A stretch of DNA of 64,000 bases, taken from Kitasatospora sp. GAS204B. Lineage in GTDB: Bacteria > Actinomycetota > Actinomycetes > Streptomycetales > Streptomycetaceae. Under the pieces are notes generated by a model. It was not told the DNA's origin and ran no database searches. It saw nothing but the letters and a program-made list of their open reading frames with translations. Positions 1 through 8,161 of the stretch are shown here, piece by piece. The stretch's first letter is position 1. Each line of letters begins with the position of its first letter. The DNA is taken from contig NZ_JARZAG010000005.1 in the NCBI RefSeq assembly GCF_029892155.1, forward strand, positions 124,001 to 188,000. The letters are read 5' to 3'. Made by a program: the position numbers and the translations under genes.

Positions 1-1
1 C

Positions 2-328
2 GACTGCCTGGACGCGCTCGACCGGCTGGACGCGGCACTCGCCGCCCCCGACCTCGACGCCGACCCGTGCCTGGCCACCGGCGAGGGTTGGATCACCGAG
101 GAGGCCCTGGCCACCGGACTGCTCTGCTTCCTGCTGCTGCCCGACGACCCGGTGGCGGCGGTCCGCCGGGCTGCCTACTCCTCCGGCGACTCCGACTCGA
201 TCGCCTGCCTGACCGGCGCGTTCGCCGGCGCCCACGCCGGGGCGGACGCCTGGCCGCAGGAGTGGGTGCGGCGGATCGAGTACCGCGACGAGTTGCTCGC
301 CTTCGGCGCGCTCTGGGACGGCAAGTAG
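2..328 (+). CDS. ADP-ribosylglycohydrolase family protein, C-terminal part (5' end outside window)
   Basis: The open frame enters from the left edge and ends at TAG 326-328, giving about 108 residues. The motif GDSDSIACLTGAFAGAHAG is the C-terminal metal-binding signature of the ADP-ribosylglycohydrolase (DraG/ARH) family. Its Asp residues help hold the two metal ions used to remove ADP-ribose from proteins or small molecules. The N-terminal catalytic half lies outside the window, so activity and substrate cannot be judged. About 270 bp without a gene follow before the next start, which suggests an independent transcription unit. Confidence 0.85.
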   Translation, partial: DCLDALDRLDAALAAPDLDADPCLATGEGWITEEALATGLLCFLLLPDDPVAAVRRAAYSSGDSDSIACLTGAFAGAHAGADAWPQEWVRRIEYRDELLAFGALWDGK

Positions 329-529
329 CGGGGCCAGTAGCCTCCCGGTCCTGACCCTCGTTCGAGCCCGTTCGGCGCGGTGGCCGCAGTGCCGCCGCGC
401 GCCGAACCATGCCCGCCGGCCGCCCCGGTCCGCCGCGCTCCCGGCCGCTGCGGCCGGGCAAGGTGACGAAGTCTCCACCCGTACCGGCCCGTAGGCCGTT
501 CGCATCCTTCGAGGCAAGCCCTTCTCTCG

Positions 530-535
530 TACAGT
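530..535 (+). promoter_or_regulatory. candidate -10 box (TACAGT) of the butyrolactone-receptor gene
   Basis: TACAGT followed by GAGG lies about 70 bp upstream of the TetR-type start. The same TACAGTGA string occurs upstream of the RNA-repair operon (15107) and of lysA (40839), so it may be a housekeeping -10 in this genome. No convincing -35 is visible at 17 bp. This rests on sequence resemblance only. Confidence 0.3.
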
Positions 536-550
536 GAGGAACTTGCCGTG

Positions 551-580
551 CATAACGTAACGAATGCTCGTTTTGTTTAT
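551..580. promoter_or_regulatory. palindromic operator candidate (ARE-like) upstream of the butyrolactone receptor
   Basis: The core is a perfect inverted repeat, AACGA (559-563), ATGC spacer, TCGTT (568-572). It extends imperfectly outward to ATAAC on the left and GTTTAT on the right. ScbR/ArpA-family receptors bind roughly 22-26-bp AT-rich palindromes and often repress their own gene. The position 20-50 bp upstream of the start and downstream of the candidate -10 fits autorepression. The identity is inferred from location and symmetry, not from an exact consensus match. Confidence 0.5.
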
Positions 581-602
581 CGAGGCGTGAGGGAGATCTT
601 CG

Positions 603-1259
603 ATGGCGGAGCCGAAGCAGGAGAGAGCGATCCGGACCAGGGCCGTGCTCATCCGCGCGGCGGCGGAGGTCTTCGACGAGCTGGGATTCAGCGGCAGCAG
701 CCTCAACAAGATCCTGCAGCGGTCCGGCACCACCATGGGAGCGCTCTACTTCCACTTCGAGTCCAAGGAAGCGCTGGCCAGGGCGGTGATGGCCGCACAG
801 GCGACCGATCTGGCACTGCCGCCCGGCGTGGACGGGCTGGCCCGCCTGATCGACATCACCAGGGACCTGGCCCGCCAGCTCCAGCACAATGTGCTGTTCC
901 GGGCCGGCGTCCGATTGGCCGTCGAGCAGGGGGCGTTCGGGCTACGGGACGGCACCGCGTACGAGCTGTGGATCGCGGAGTTCGAGCAGCAGTTGGCGGC
1001 GGCGCGACGGCGCGGCGAGTTGCTGCCGGAGGTGCATGGGCCGGAGTTCGCCCGGCTGCTGGTCGGGGCGTTCAGCGGCACCCAACTGCTCTCGCAGATC
1101 GCCACCGGGCGCGCGGATCTGCCCGAGCGGATCACCGCGCTCTGGCGCTACCTGCTACCCGGGATCGCCGTCGCGGAGCTGGTGCCGCAGCTGCGTTCGA
1201 CGCTCGATGCCGGCGCCACGGCTGCGAGGGCCACCGCCGGTGTCGGGGTGAACCGGTGA
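603..1259 (+). CDS. TetR-family gamma-butyrolactone receptor-type regulator (ScbR/ArpA-like)
   Basis: This 218-residue protein has an N-terminal TetR helix-turn-helix (about residues 8-55) with GTTMGALYFHFESKEALA, the recognition-helix signature of the gamma-butyrolactone receptor subfamily, followed by a ligand-binding domain of normal length. Family members repress antibiotic and development genes until they bind a butyrolactone signal. GGGAG at 591-595 is a good RBS for ATG 603. The stop overlaps the next GTG start by 4 bp, so it is translationally coupled to the epimerase-like gene. No AfsA-type synthase is present in the window, so this may be a pseudo-receptor or may sense a signal made elsewhere. 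Confidence 0.85.
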   Translation: MAEPKQERAIRTRAVLIRAAAEVFDELGFSGSSLNKILQRSGTTMGALYFHFESKEALARAVMAAQATDLALPPGVDGLARLIDITRDLARQLQHNVLFRAGVRLAVEQGAFGLRDGTAYELWIAEFEQQLAAARRRGELLPEVHGPEFARLLVGAFSGTQLLSQIATGRADLPERITALWRYLLPGIAVAELVPQLRSTLDAGATAARATAGVGVNR

Positions 1260-2271
1260 GGCCCTGGACGGTCGTCCTCACCGGAGCCGGCGGGTTCATC
1301 GGCGGGGCCACGCTCGACGCGCTGCGGCGGACGCACGAGCCCGACGGCCGTCCGGTGCGAGTGCGGGCGGTCGTCCGGACCCCGCCGCCGAGCGACGCCG
1401 ACCGCGCTCCCGGGGTGCGGTGGGTGACGGCGGATCTCACCGATCCGGCATCGCTGCACGGCCTCTTCGAGGGCGCGGACGCGGTGGTGCACGCCGCCTC
1501 GTACGTGGGCCCGGACGAGGCGACGGCCGACGCCGTCAACCGGGCGGGAACCGCGAGCCTGATGGCGCGGGCGAGCGCGGCCGGCGTGCCACGGCTCGTC
1601 CAACTCTCGACCGTCGCGGTCTACGGCCGCGGCCCGCACCGGGGCGCCGCCGAGGACGAACTGGCCCCCGCTCCGGGCTCGGTGGCCAGTCGCACGCGGC
1701 TCGCCGGCGAGGCGTCGACGCTGGCCGCAGGTGGCCTGGTGCTGCGCGCCGGGCTGGTCCTCGGCGCGGGTGACCGCTGGGTGGTGCCGGCACTCGCGGA
1801 TCTGGTCCGACGGGTGCCGGCCCACTGGGACGGCGGGCAGGCCCTGCTGTCGGTGGTCGCGGTCGAGGACCTGGCCCGACTGCTCACCGCCGCCGCGCTG
1901 GCACCGCGCCCGGTCACCGGCGTCTACCACGCGGGCCACCCGGCGCCGGTGCGCAATCGCGACCTGCTGGCGGCGCTCGCCGAACACGACCTGCTGCCAC
2001 CCTGGCAGCCGACCTGCCGTGGCCCGACTGCCTGCGCCGGCTACGGTCCACCGACGGATGGGTGAGCGAGCGCCAGTTCGTCCTGCTGGGCCGCGACCAC
2101 TACTACCGCAGTGACCGCGCCTGGCAAAGCCTCGACTGCCCGCCCGGGCCGGGGCCACTGGCCCGCCTCGACTCGGCGGCCGCGTGGTACCGGGACCACC
2201 TTCGGATCAGCACGTCAGGAACTCGTCCGGAAGGGCGCTCGGCAGCTCGCGCCTGCGATCCAGCGGTCTAG
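1256..2271 (+). pseudogene. NAD-dependent epimerase/dehydratase-family gene (butyrolactone-cluster type), apparent frameshift
   Basis: From GTG 1256 the frame reads a classic extended-SDR Rossmann start (VLTGAGGFIGGATLDAL), then LSTVAVYGRG and LVLRAGLVLGAG, as in NDP-sugar-epimerase-like proteins. Near 1990-2002 the frame loses sense and stops at 2065. The adjacent frame resumes with LAADLPWPDCLRRLRSTDG and RDHYYRSDRAWQSLDC, and runs to 2271. One missing base in the C-rich GCCACCCTGG stretch would explain this. Genes of this family next to butyrolactone receptors act as ketoreductase/epimerase steps in signal synthesis (ScbB-like); that role is inferred from context. A sequencing error is possible. 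Confidence 0.7.
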
Positions 2272-2272
2272 A

Positions 2273-2506
2273 GTCGGCGCATCCCGGCTGTACCTCCTCG
2301 ACCCCAACGACTTCGCGACCACCACCTCACCCGAGGTCGCCTACGACGCACGGGTCCAGACCGCCTACCTGCTCTCGCTCCAGGGCCACCACGCCGACTG
2401 GCTCGCCCCGTACCTCGACCTGCCTGCGGAAGCCGCCCGCACCATCGCCGAGCACGCCGAACGGTCGGGCCCGGCCGGGCCCGCTGCCAGGCCGCCGCGC
2501 CACTGA
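2273..2506 (+). pseudogene. fragment of an unrecognised coding sequence
   Basis: This frame reads like natural protein (RLYLLDPNDFATTTSPEVAY, AYLLSLQGHHADWLAPYLDL) and ends at TGA 2506. It has no usable start codon or RBS of its own: upstream in frame lies only the C-terminal region of the epimerase, in another frame. It may be the end of a gene whose 5' part was lost, or the tail of a fusion. I do not recognise the family. Codon bias supports past coding. Confidence 0.4.
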
Positions 2507-2628
2507 GCCGCTGAACCGCTGAGCCCGAAACCGCCGGCCACCGGCCACCGGCCACTGGAACAGCCGTGCAGTGGCCGTCCCGGCCCACTGCACGGCTGCC
2601 AACTCGGCCGAGTTCCGGCGGGTTTGAC

Positions 2629-2934
2629 TCAGCCCCCGCTGTTCGGCACGTCCGGAACGCAGAACAGGCCCTCCAGGTAGCGGAAGACGATGTGCTGACC
2701 GTCCGGGCACCAGGCCTGGCCCGGGTCCTTGTCGAACGGGATGCCGTTGTAGCTGCCGCCCGAACAGAACGCCTTGCCGGCACTGTTGTAACCACCGTAG
2801 AAGCCATGGTTGTTGAAGCACTGATCGGCGGTGACGGTGGTCGGGGTGGTGGCGGCGGAGGCAGCGGCGGTCGCCATCGGCGCGAGCGCGAGGGTGGCCC
2901 CGGCGGCCAGGGTGGCCAGAATGCGGTGACGCAA
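2629..2934 (-). CDS. small secreted four-cysteine protein, function unknown
   Basis: The protein has about 101 residues. It begins LRHRILATLAAGATLALAPM and continues to an AASA cleavage region, a clear Sec signal peptide. The mature part is about 75 residues and has four cysteines (DQC, AFC, AWC, LFC) spaced for two disulfides, with Gly/Asn/Tyr-rich segments. There is no ATG. AAGGAG sits 6 nt before a TTG at 2934, which I prefer over the TTG at 2940 directly abutting it. It is monocistronic and points away from the peroxidase gene. The function is not recognised; an exported structural or inhibitor-like protein is possible. Confidence 0.75.
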   Translation of the reverse strand: MRHRILATLAAGATLALAPMATAAASAATTPTTVTADQCFNNHGFYGGYNSAGKAFCSGGSYNGIPFDKDPGQAWCPDGQHIVFRYLEGLFCVPDVPNSGG

Positions 2935-3201
2935 CGTCAACTCCTTGATCTTTCACGGGATATGGCTTGTCCTACCGCCGCTCATGCTTCCCCCTGACTC
3001 CCGGTGGGCCAACCCGGGGAACCGGCCGCCAGCCCCCTATCCGTCCCCTACGCGTCCCCTATCCGGACATGCGCGCACGCGGAGCGACGTTCCGGCGCCC
3101 GGACGGACTCGTCCACCGCCGGTCCCCGGCCGTCCGAGAGCCGCTGATAGAAAGGACCTCCAGCACCTTCAGCCCGCTCGACCCATGACCCGGAGGCCAC
3201 C

Positions 3202-3690
3202 ATGTCACTCGCCGACATCCCGCTGCAGACCCTGACCGGACAGCCCACCACCCTCGCCGAGTTCGCGGGCAAGGCGGTGCTGCTGGTGAACGTGGCCTCC
3301 AAGTGCGGGCTGACCCCGCAGTACACCGGGCTGGAGCAGTTGCAGCAGCAGTACGCGGAGCGCGGGTTCACGGTGCTGGGCGTGCCGTGCAACCAGTTCG
3401 GGGGGCAGGAGCCGGGCACCGCTGAGGAGATCCAGACCTTCTGCGCGGTCAACTACGGCGTCTCCTTCCCCATGCTGGCGAAGATCGAGGTGAACGGCGA
3501 GGGCCGGCACCCGCTGTACCAGGAGCTGACCGAGCTCGCCGACGCCGCCGGTGAGGCGGGGGACGTGCAGTGGAACTTCGAGAAGTTCCTGATCTCGCCC
3601 ACCGGCACCGCGGTCGCACGGTTCCGGCCGCGCACCGAGCCGGCGGACGCGGAGCTGGTGGCCGCGATCGAGGCCCTGCTGCCCGCCTGA
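3202..3690 (+). CDS. glutathione peroxidase-family thiol peroxidase
   Basis: At 162 residues it matches bacterial GPx length. Motifs include NVASKCGLTPQY with the peroxidatic cysteine (Cys instead of selenocysteine), GVPCNQFGGQEPGT, a third Cys in IQTFCAVNYG usable as resolving residue, and WNFEKFL with the catalytic Trp/Asn. Actinobacterial enzymes of this type reduce organic or lipid hydroperoxides, probably with thioredoxin or mycothiol systems because glutathione is absent. CGGAGG precedes ATG 3202. A hairpin follows the stop. It is a single-gene unit. Confidence 0.9.
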   Translation: MSLADIPLQTLTGQPTTLAEFAGKAVLLVNVASKCGLTPQYTGLEQLQQQYAERGFTVLGVPCNQFGGQEPGTAEEIQTFCAVNYGVSFPMLAKIEVNGEGRHPLYQELTELADAAGEAGDVQWNFEKFLISPTGTAVARFRPRTEPADAELVAAIEALLPA

Positions 3691-3700
3691 GCCGTGCGTA

Positions 3701-3738
3701 GTGGACCTCGCGGTCACCGCCCGGGCCCCGAGGTCCAC
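3701..3738 (+). terminator. hairpin terminator after the glutathione peroxidase gene
   Basis: GTGGACCTCG (3701-3710) and CGAGGTCCAC (3729-3738) form a perfect 10-bp stem starting 10 bp after the peroxidase stop. There is no T-run, as is common in Streptomyces. Confidence 0.6.
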
Positions 3739-3877
3739 CGCTCAGCCCGCCAAGGCGATGATCAGCAGCCCGGGGACGAGAACAGACCGGCGAGCCCTCC
3801 GTGCCGTCCGCCCCGGCGATCCCCGATCTCAGGTCGCTAGGCTGGCCGGACGCTTACCTCGAGAGGACTCCGTCCGG

Positions 3878-4618
3878 ATGGCCAAGAAATCCGCCGCAGC
3901 GCGCACCACGACGCGCCCGGCCCTGCTGAAACTGACCGGGGTGAGCCGCTCCTACGGTGACCGTGAGGTGCTGCACCCGGTGAACCTCGCGCTGGCGGCC
4001 GGTGAGTGCGTCGCGCTGCTCGGCCACAACGGCTCGGGCAAGTCGACCCTGCTGCGGGTCGCGGCCGGGCGTGACCTGCCGACCAAGGGCACGGTCCACT
4101 TCGACGGACTCCCGATGGACGAGAACGACCCGCGGATCCGGGCCCGGGTCGCGGTGGTCGGCGACACGGTCGCGCACTATCCCGACCTGACCGTGCGCGA
4201 GCACCTGCTGCTGGTCGCCGTCGCGCACGGCGTGGCCGACGCCCGGAACTGGGTGCAGCAGGTGCTGGACGACCGGATGCTCACCGAGCGGGCCGACGCG
4301 CTGCCCTCCGCGCTCTCCTCGGGGCAGTTGCAGGCGCTGCTGCTGGCCTGCGCGCTGGTCCGGCCGCGCGATCTGCTGCTGCTCGACGAGCCGGAGCAGC
4401 GGCTGGACCCGGACGCCCGGCGGCGGCTCGCCGACCTGCTGCGGGCCGAGCTGGCGGACGGCGTGGCGGTCCTGCTGGTCACCCATCACACGGACCTGGC
4501 ACGGGAGTTGGCGGACCGGGTGGTGATGCTGGAGGACGGCCGGATCATCGCCCAGGGCGCGCCGGGCAAGGTACTGGGGCAGGTTCCCGGCCAGGGCGAC
4601 GCGGTGGGTACCCGGTGA
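3878..4618 (+). CDS. ABC transporter ATP-binding protein
   Basis: This 246-residue nucleotide-binding domain carries Walker A GHNGSGKST (about residues 48-56), a weak signature region (ALSSGQLQALLLA), Walker B LLLLDEPEQRLD and a switch His in VTHHTD. The C-helper of the signature reads SSGQ rather than LSGGQ but keeps the key Ser-Gly-Gln. GAGAGG upstream supports ATG 3878. The stop overlaps the GTG start of the permease, so the two proteins very likely form one exporter. The substrate is unknown. Confidence 0.9.
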   Translation: MAKKSAAARTTTRPALLKLTGVSRSYGDREVLHPVNLALAAGECVALLGHNGSGKSTLLRVAAGRDLPTKGTVHFDGLPMDENDPRIRARVAVVGDTVAHYPDLTVREHLLLVAVAHGVADARNWVQQVLDDRMLTERADALPSALSSGQLQALLLACALVRPRDLLLLDEPEQRLDPDARRRLADLLRAELADGVAVLLVTHHTDLARELADRVVMLEDGRIIAQGAPGKVLGQVPGQGDAVGTR

Positions 4619-6360
4619 CCGCCGAGTCCGACACGGCAGCGCGGGAAGCACGGCCCGCCGAGGACGGGACCGAAGCGGCCCTGGACCCGGCCCCCGCCGG
4701 TGACGGCTGGGGCGAGGAGGACGACTGGACCGACGAGACCCTCGCCCTGCTCCGCACGCTGCGGGCACCGCACCGGCTGAACCGGGCCAAGCAGGTCGGC
4801 TTCGCGCTCTACTGCGTCCTGCTCATGCTGATCATCTGGGGCGGGGTACCCAGTCTCGGTCTCTTCCTCCAGGCCTCGATGGGCGCCGACTACACCGGCC
4901 ACGGCGGCGACCTGCTCGCGGCGATGCCCAGCGGCATAGCGGCCGTCGGGCTGGCCGTCGTGCTGCTCGCGGTCCGCGACGGGCTCTGGCGCGGTCCGGT
5001 GGTGCCGCCCCGGGCGGCGACCGACTGGCTGCTCGCCCACCCGGTGCGCCCGCGCCCGGTGCTGCGCCCGTGGTTCTGGCTCTCCTGCGGCCTGGCGCTC
5101 TTCCCGGGCCTGGTGACGGCGGTGGGCGCGATGGTGGCGCTGGGGCTGCTGCTGCGCGTCGGGCTGCCGGCCGCGCTCGGCTGGTCCCTGCTCGGCGGGG
5201 CCTGCCTGCCGCTGCTGGCCACCTGCGCCGGGCTGCTGGTGGAGCGCAACGACACCGCCGCCCGCTGGGTCCGGCGGCTCACCCCCGTCGCCACGCTGCT
5301 GGTGCTGCTGCTCGCCGCGCAGAGCGGGCTGGCGGTGGCCGGGCACCGGGTGCACTGGCTGGAACTGGTCGAGCTGTGGTCCGGGCCGTGGGGCTGGGCC
5401 GGGATCGCCGCCCTCGCGCCGACCCGGGGCGCGGTGCCGGGTGCCTGGGTGGCGGCCGCCCTGCTGCTCGGCAGCACCGCGGCCGGCCTGCTGCTCGCCG
5501 ACCGGGCCGCCGGTTCGGTGCCGCTGGGCCGGCTGCGCGAGCGGGCCAGGACGGCCGCGGGAGTGCTGGCCGCCCTGCGCACGGTCGAGCTGCGAGCCGC
5601 CCGGCTGGCGGTCTCCGGCGCCTCGGGAAGCACCCGGCGGCTGCGGGTCCGGCTGCCGATGCCGCGCCACACCTGGCTGGTGGTGCCCTGGCGGGACGCC
5701 ACCGCACTGCTCCGCTCCCCCGCCCGGCTCGGCCGGGCGGCACTGCTCACGGTGCCGGCCGTGCTCTGCGCCGCACTGGCGCACGGGATCGGCAGCAAGC
5801 CGTCGGTGCCGACCACGGCCGTCGCGCTGGCCTTCGGCTACCTGGCCGTCGCCCAACTGCTGGAGCCGGCCCGGATCGAGACGGACGACGTGCGCCGGGC
5901 CGCCTGGTCGCCCTACCCGTTCGCCGACCTCATGCTGTGCCACGCGATCGTGCCCACCCTGGCCGGCGTGCTGATCGCACTCGCCGGCGCCGCCGCCGCG
6001 ACGGTGGCGGGCGCCGGCCCGACCGTCTGGCTGGCACCCGCCGTGGTGCCGGCCCTGGTGGGCGCCGGCCTGGTGAACACCTGCCGGGGCGTGATGCGGC
6101 GCGACCTGATGTACAAGTCCCCCTCCTCCGGCGGCCTGGGCCTCTTCCTCTTCACCGCCTGGTACGCGGCGGGCCCGGCGGCGGCCGTGCTCGCGCTCAC
6201 CCTGCCCTTCGCCCAGGCGCTGCGCGCGGACACCATCGCGACCTGCGGCCAGGCGGCCGGAGTGGGCGTCCTGGCAGCGGCCGCCCTGCTGTGGTGGGCA
6301 CGGACCCGGGCCACCGAACTGACCGGCCTCTCCCGACCGGCCGCCCGGCAGGACGGCTAG
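4615..6360 (+). CDS. large ABC transporter permease-type membrane protein (DUF6297-like)
   Basis: The protein has 581 residues, with an acidic cytoplasmic N-terminus (about 40 residues) followed by roughly 10-12 hydrophobic segments, for example VGFALYCVLLMLIIWGGVP and ATLLVLLLAAQSGLAVAG. It starts at GTG 4615 inside the end of the ATPase gene, so it is the membrane partner of that ATPase. The family is common in Streptomyces beside such ATPases and is usually annotated only by a domain-of-unknown-function number. Substrate and direction of transport are not evident. Confidence 0.85.
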   Translation: MTAESDTAAREARPAEDGTEAALDPAPAGDGWGEEDDWTDETLALLRTLRAPHRLNRAKQVGFALYCVLLMLIIWGGVPSLGLFLQASMGADYTGHGGDLLAAMPSGIAAVGLAVVLLAVRDGLWRGPVVPPRAATDWLLAHPVRPRPVLRPWFWLSCGLALFPGLVTAVGAMVALGLLLRVGLPAALGWSLLGGACLPLLATCAGLLVERNDTAARWVRRLTPVATLLVLLLAAQSGLAVAGHRVHWLELVELWSGPWGWAGIAALAPTRGAVPGAWVAAALLLGSTAAGLLLADRAAGSVPLGRLRERARTAAGVLAALRTVELRAARLAVSGASGSTRRLRVRLPMPRHTWLVVPWRDATALLRSPARLGRAALLTVPAVLCAALAHGIGSKPSVPTTAVALAFGYLAVAQLLEPARIETDDVRRAAWSPYPFADLMLCHAIVPTLAGVLIALAGAAAATVAGAGPTVWLAPAVVPALVGAGLVNTCRGVMRRDLMYKSPSSGGLGLFLFTAWYAAGPAAAVLALTLPFAQALRADTIATCGQAAGVGVLAAAALLWWARTRATELTGLSRPAARQDG

Positions 6361-6469
6361 CGAACGCTGGCGGCGGCGGTCCGGGGTGAGCAGGCGACAG
6401 AGCCTCACCCTGGGCCGCCGCGGTTGGTCGACCGTTCAGCGAAGTCTCGCGCCGCGCTATCGTGCGAGC

Positions 6470-7042
6470 GTGACCGCTTCCGCCGAGCGCCCGTTGCTCT
6501 TCCTCGATGTCGACGGCCCGCTCCTGCCCTTCGGGCCGACGTACCAGCCTCCGTACCGCCCGGCCCCCACCGCAAGCCCTGATGCGAACCCGCTGCTCGC
6601 GCGCCTCGACCCCGCGCTCGGCCCGCGACTGGCCGCCCTGCCGTGCACCCTGGTCTGGGCGACCGCCTGGCAGGAGGAGGCGAACGAGCGCCTCGGGCCC
6701 CTGCTCGGCCTGCCGCAACTGCCCGTGGTGGAGTGGTCCGAGCTGGCCGAGCAGGACGCCCTGGACCAGCGGGCCGGGCTGCACTGGAAGACCCGCACCC
6801 TGCTCGCCTGCGCCGCCGGCCGCCCCTTCGCCTGGGTGGACGACGAGATGACCGACGCCGACCGCCACTGGGTCACCGCACACCACCCGGCCCCAGCCCT
6901 GCTGCACCGCGTCGACCCCGGACTCGGCCTCACCGAACCGGACTTCGCGACGCTGGACGCCTGGCTGCGCGATGCGGTCGCTACAGATCGAGCTGGTACA
7001 GCAGCGAGTTGTGCGTCGGCCGATAGCCGAGCTCCTCGTTGA
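6470..7042 (+). CDS. HAD-like protein related to HAD domains of RNA-repair (Swiss Army Knife) proteins
   Basis: This protein has about 190 residues from GTG 6470. Motif I is LLFLDVDGPLLPFG, a HAD phosphatase-type DxDG. Motif II is TLVWATAWQEEAN. A late acidic motif is FAWVDDEMTDAD. Stand-alone Streptomyces proteins with this pattern are, to my knowledge, assigned to the HAD family named after Swiss Army Knife RNA-repair proteins; I recall this family rather than having searched for it. The last 20 residues overlap the convergent GNAT gene by about 60 bp and look unlike the family end (DAWLR), so the true stop may have been lost. Substrate unknown. Confidence 0.7.
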   Translation: MTASAERPLLFLDVDGPLLPFGPTYQPPYRPAPTASPDANPLLARLDPALGPRLAALPCTLVWATAWQEEANERLGPLLGLPQLPVVEWSELAEQDALDQRAGLHWKTRTLLACAAGRPFAWVDDEMTDADRHWVTAHHPAPALLHRVDPGLGLTEPDFATLDAWLRDAVATDRAGTAASCASADSRAPR

Positions 7043-7391
7043 TCGCCCGCATCGGCCGGTTGCTCGCCGCGGTGTCCGCCAACAGTCCTTCGAGATCCGG
7101 GTGTTGCTCGATCACCTGCCGGATCGCCGCCGCCTTCATCCAGCGCCCGAGGCCGTGCCCACGGTGCTCGGGCAGCACGCCGGTCCCGTAGTGCTGCGCG
7201 TCGCCCCGGCCGTCACCCGGGACGACCAGCTCGGTGAAGCCGACGATCGCAGCAACCGCGTGCCGACCCCCGCCCGCCCGTAGGAAGGCCGATGCGACCG
7301 GCCCGCCATCGGCCGTCGACCCGAGCCACGCCAGGCGGCGGCTGGTGGAACCCGCGTCGGGGTCGGTCAACGCGGTGATGCGAATCGACAC
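6981..7391 (-). CDS. GNAT-family N-acetyltransferase
   Basis: The protein has about 136 residues. The acetyl-CoA-binding motif is GVLPEHRGHGLGRWMKAAAI (Q/R-x-x-G-x-G/A type), followed by NRPMRAINEELGYRP, as in the GNAT C-terminal beta-bulge region. AAGGAG at 7402-7407 favours GTG 7391 (spacing about 10) over GTG 7400 or the ATG at 7472. It is shorter at the N-terminus than most double-domain actinobacterial relatives, so it may be the C-terminal half of a larger ancestor. It is convergent with, and overlaps, the HAD-like gene. The substrate is not evident. Confidence 0.75.
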   Translation of the reverse strand: MSIRITALTDPDAGSTSRRLAWLGSTADGGPVASAFLRAGGGRHAVAAIVGFTELVVPGDGRGDAQHYGTGVLPEHRGHGLGRWMKAAAIRQVIEQHPDLEGLLADTAASNRPMRAINEELGYRPTHNSLLYQLDL

Positions 7392-7624
7392 GTGCCGCAC
7401 AGCTCCTTCTCGTCGACGCCGCGCGCAGGTCGGACGGCCGGGGCAAGCTACCGGGCGCGCCAGCTCGGCCACAACGGATTTGTGTCGGTGTCCGGGTCCT
7501 GGATGTAGATGTAGGTGGCAGTAGCGGTACCGCGGGCACCGAAGCGCCGGACAGAGCCCTCACGGCACTTCGGGCGCACGGCCGAGCGGTTGCGGCTGAC
7601 GACCGGGCGGGCGAGCCCGCGGGC

Positions 7625-8071
7625 TCAGGTGAGGGCGGCGACCAGCAGGGCGAAGGCGGCGATGATGACGGCGACGCGGGCGTAGTGGAAGCGTTCCCAG
7701 CGGTTCATCTGCTCCTTCCAGTCGGCGGGCCGGTTCTCGGGGGTCCACGTCTTGTTCCGGTTGTTGATCGGGACGAGCAGCAGGATCGACATGATCACGC
7801 TGAGGATCAGCAGCGCGGCGGCGGTGACGAGGAGGCCGGTGCCGTGGTGGTGCCATCTGGCGATGGCCCAGACCGCGACGAGGACGAGCGAGGTGATGTA
7901 CCAGACCGGCATCACGGCGCCGAGCATCCGGCCCCCGTGCGCGCGGCCGAGTTGGCCACTGTCATCGGGGAGTGCGTTGAGGATCCGGTTGATGACGAAG
8001 GCGACGGAGAATTCCACCCCCACCATCACGCCGACTACCACGGTGGTGAGGACCTCGAGTGCGTTGAGCAT
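7625..8071 (-). CDS. DUF1772 (anthrone-oxygenase-like) membrane protein, copy A
   Basis: This 148-residue protein has four hydrophobic helices: VLTTVVVGVMVGVEFSVAFV, a helix around VWYITSLVLVAVWAIA, then LLILSVIMSILLLVPIN, and a C-terminal VAVIIAAFALLVAAL. Conserved N-R-E/W-x-R elements (MNRWERFHYAR) are typical of DUF1772. The family contains anthrone oxygenases of aromatic polyketide pathways, but most bacterial members are uncharacterised. GAGAGGG precedes ATG 8071. It is divergent from a TetR gene 90 bp away and is likely repressed by it. A related copy lies at 9750-10220. Confidence 0.85.
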   Translation of the reverse strand: MLNALEVLTTVVVGVMVGVEFSVAFVINRILNALPDDSGQLGRAHGGRMLGAVMPVWYITSLVLVAVWAIARWHHHGTGLLVTAAALLILSVIMSILLLVPINNRNKTWTPENRPADWKEQMNRWERFHYARVAVIIAAFALLVAALT

Positions 8072-8084
8072 GATGACCCTCTCG

Positions 8085-8152
8085 GAATCTAATGCTGCTA
8101 GCTGATGAGGCAACGCTAGTACTGCTGCCGCTTGCTTGTCTAGCGATGCTAG
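8085..8152. promoter_or_regulatory. divergent promoter/operator region between DUF1772 copy A and its TetR gene
   Basis: A perfect inverted repeat, CTAGC (8140-8144), GAT, GCTAG (8148-8152), sits 10 bp before the TetR start. Related CTAG-containing strings occur at about 8088-8100 and 8113-8119. Clustered palindromes between divergent genes are the usual TetR operator arrangement. The spacing suggests autoregulation plus control of the membrane protein. Confidence 0.55.
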
Positions 8153-8161
8153 GATCGAATC

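Noticed and set aside
2111..2272. Start of a gene at ATG 2111 running to 2506
   Set aside because: The first part overlaps the natural-looking C-terminus of the epimerase in another frame and has no protein-like composition there.
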